Below the pieces are notes generated by a model. The model did not search any database. It worked only from the letters and a program-made list of their open reading frames with translations, and had not been told where the DNA came from. A DNA stretch of 64,000 nucleotides from Comamonas sp. SCN 65-56 (GTDB lineage Bacteria > Pseudomonadota > Gammaproteobacteria > Burkholderiales > Burkholderiaceae_C), in NCBI RefSeq assembly GCF_001724135.1, contig NZ_MEDS01000002.1, positions 1-64,000 on the forward strand, in the 5' to 3' direction. Made by a program: the position numbers and the translations under genes. This document shows, piece after piece, positions 63,286 to 64,000 of the stretch (position 1 is the first letter of the stretch; each line of letters starts with the position of its first letter).

Positions 63286-64000
63286 TCACAGGTCGGTGCG
63301 CAGCCGCCACAGTTCGGGGAACAGCACCACGTCCAGCATCTTGCGCAGGTAGCCCACGCCGCTGGTGCCGCCGGTGCCGCGTTTGAAGCCGATGATGCGC
63401 TCCACCGTGGTGACATGCTTGAAGCGCCAGACGCGGAAGGCGTCCTCCAGGTCGGTGAGTTTTTCGCCGAGCTGGTACAGGTCCCAGTATTTTTCCGGCT
63501 CGCGGTAGACGCTGAGCCAGGCGGCTTCGACGGCGTCGCTGGCGCTGTAGGGCTGGTTCCAGTCGCGCTCCAGATAGTCGGCGGGCACGGGCAGGCCGCG
63601 GCGCGCCATCAGGCGCAGGGCCTCGTCGTAGAGCGAGGGGGCGTCGAAATAGCGCTTGACCAGCGCCAGGCGCTCGGGCTTGTGCGCATGCACCTTGAGC
63701 ATCGCGGCGTTCTTGTTGCCGAGCGCGAATTCGATGCAGCGGTACTGGTAGCTCTGAAAGCCGCTGGACGGCCCGAGGTAGGGGCGGATCGCGGTGTATT
63801 CGGGCGGCGTCATCGTCGCCAGTACGTCCCAGGCGTTGACCAGCTGGTCGAAGATGCGGCTGGCGCGTGCCAGCTTCTTGAACGCCGGCGGCAGGTGGTC
63901 GGCGCGGATGTCGGCCATCGCGGCGCCGATCTCGGTCAGCATCAGCTTCATCCACAGCTCGCTGGTCTGGTGCTGGATGATGAACAGCATCTCGTCGTGC
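63286..64000 (-). CDS. kynA: Tryptophan 2,3-dioxygenase, 5' end cut by the window
   Basis: The visible C-terminal 238 residues are those of [43 protein letters not shown] (heme-pocket region), [20 protein letters not shown], and [20 protein letters not shown] with the heme-ligand histidine. [12 protein letters not shown]-like sequence ends the protein. It opens the kynurenine pathway. The gene continues beyond 64000. Confidence 0.95.
   Translation of the reverse strand, partial: HDEMLFIIQHQTSELWMKLMLTEIGAAMADIRADHLPPAFKKLARASRIFDQLVNAWDVLATMTPPEYTAIRPYLGPSSGFQSYQYRCIEFALGNKNAAMLKVHAHKPERLALVKRYFDAPSLYDEALRLMARRGLPVPADYLERDWNQPYSASDAVEAAWLSVYREPEKYWDLYQLGEKLTDLEDAFRVWRFKHVTTVERIIGFKRGTGGTSGVGYLRKMLDVVLFPELWRLRTDL

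Noticed and set aside
1-64000. CRISPR arrays, insertion sequences, phage integrase
   Set aside because: I saw no regularly spaced repeats, transposase or integrase motifs anywhere in the window.

Overview
The window looks like a GC-rich betaproteobacterial chromosome, most likely Burkholderiales/Comamonadaceae. The reasons are the gene content (fused uraD-allC purine catabolism, PilE/PilV/PilW/PilX/PilY1 pilin locus, Bordetella-like type III secretion genes) and a short GCGCTT...AAGCGC-type interspersed repeat that I associate with this family. The species call is inference.

Layout. 1-4.6 kb: a broken coniferyl-aldehyde-dehydrogenase-like gene, a GNAT gene, a small toxin-antitoxin-like patch (HicB, AbiEii fusion remnant) flanked by an inverted duplication of the GNAT 3' end, and ribD. 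4.6-12.4 kb: an AT-richer type IV pilus minor-pilin operon (pilV-pilW-pilX-pilY1-pilE-fimT, minus strand). 12.5-14.4 kb: intact and decayed antitoxin/toxin genes (RHH, HicB, BrnTA, fragments). 14.4-24.1 kb: a minus-strand chain of overlapping genes encoding a partner-switch signalling set: a SpoIIE-type phosphatase, an RsbW-like kinase, a divergent STAS antagonist, several membrane sensor proteins including a sensor-MFS fusion, plus an ABC-type binding protein, a GNAT and an alanine racemase.

24.1-53.5 kb: a type III secretion system (T3SS). The minus half holds sctW, sycN, sctX, sctY, sctV, sctD, a YscE-position gene, sctF, two candidate effectors (one with protein-kinase motifs) and a CesT chaperone. 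The plus half holds a small leader gene, two Bsp22-like filament proteins, the translocators and their chaperones, sctI-J-K-L-N-O-P-Q-R-S-T-U, more chaperones, a secretin reduced to its N-domains, a candidate regulator and an ECF sigma factor. I found five copies of GGAAC-N15/16-GTTAC, each just upstream of a T3SS transcription unit and correctly oriented. This is a strong candidate promoter for the ECF sigma factor. ECF sigma plus SpoIIE phosphatase, kinase and STAS protein match the parts list of the Bordetella BtrS/BtrU/BtrW/BtrV control of the bsc T3SS. A tRNA-Ser gene closes this region.

53.7-64 kb: housekeeping and catabolic genes: a DUF3334/CheX-like protein, maeB, then a purine-degradation cluster (permease, M20 peptidase, uraD-allC fusion, puuE, GntR regulator) sharing an ACAAAAAGTGTAT motif, and the 3' part of tryptophan 2,3-dioxygenase. 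Many long antisense frames exist because of the high GC; I left them out.
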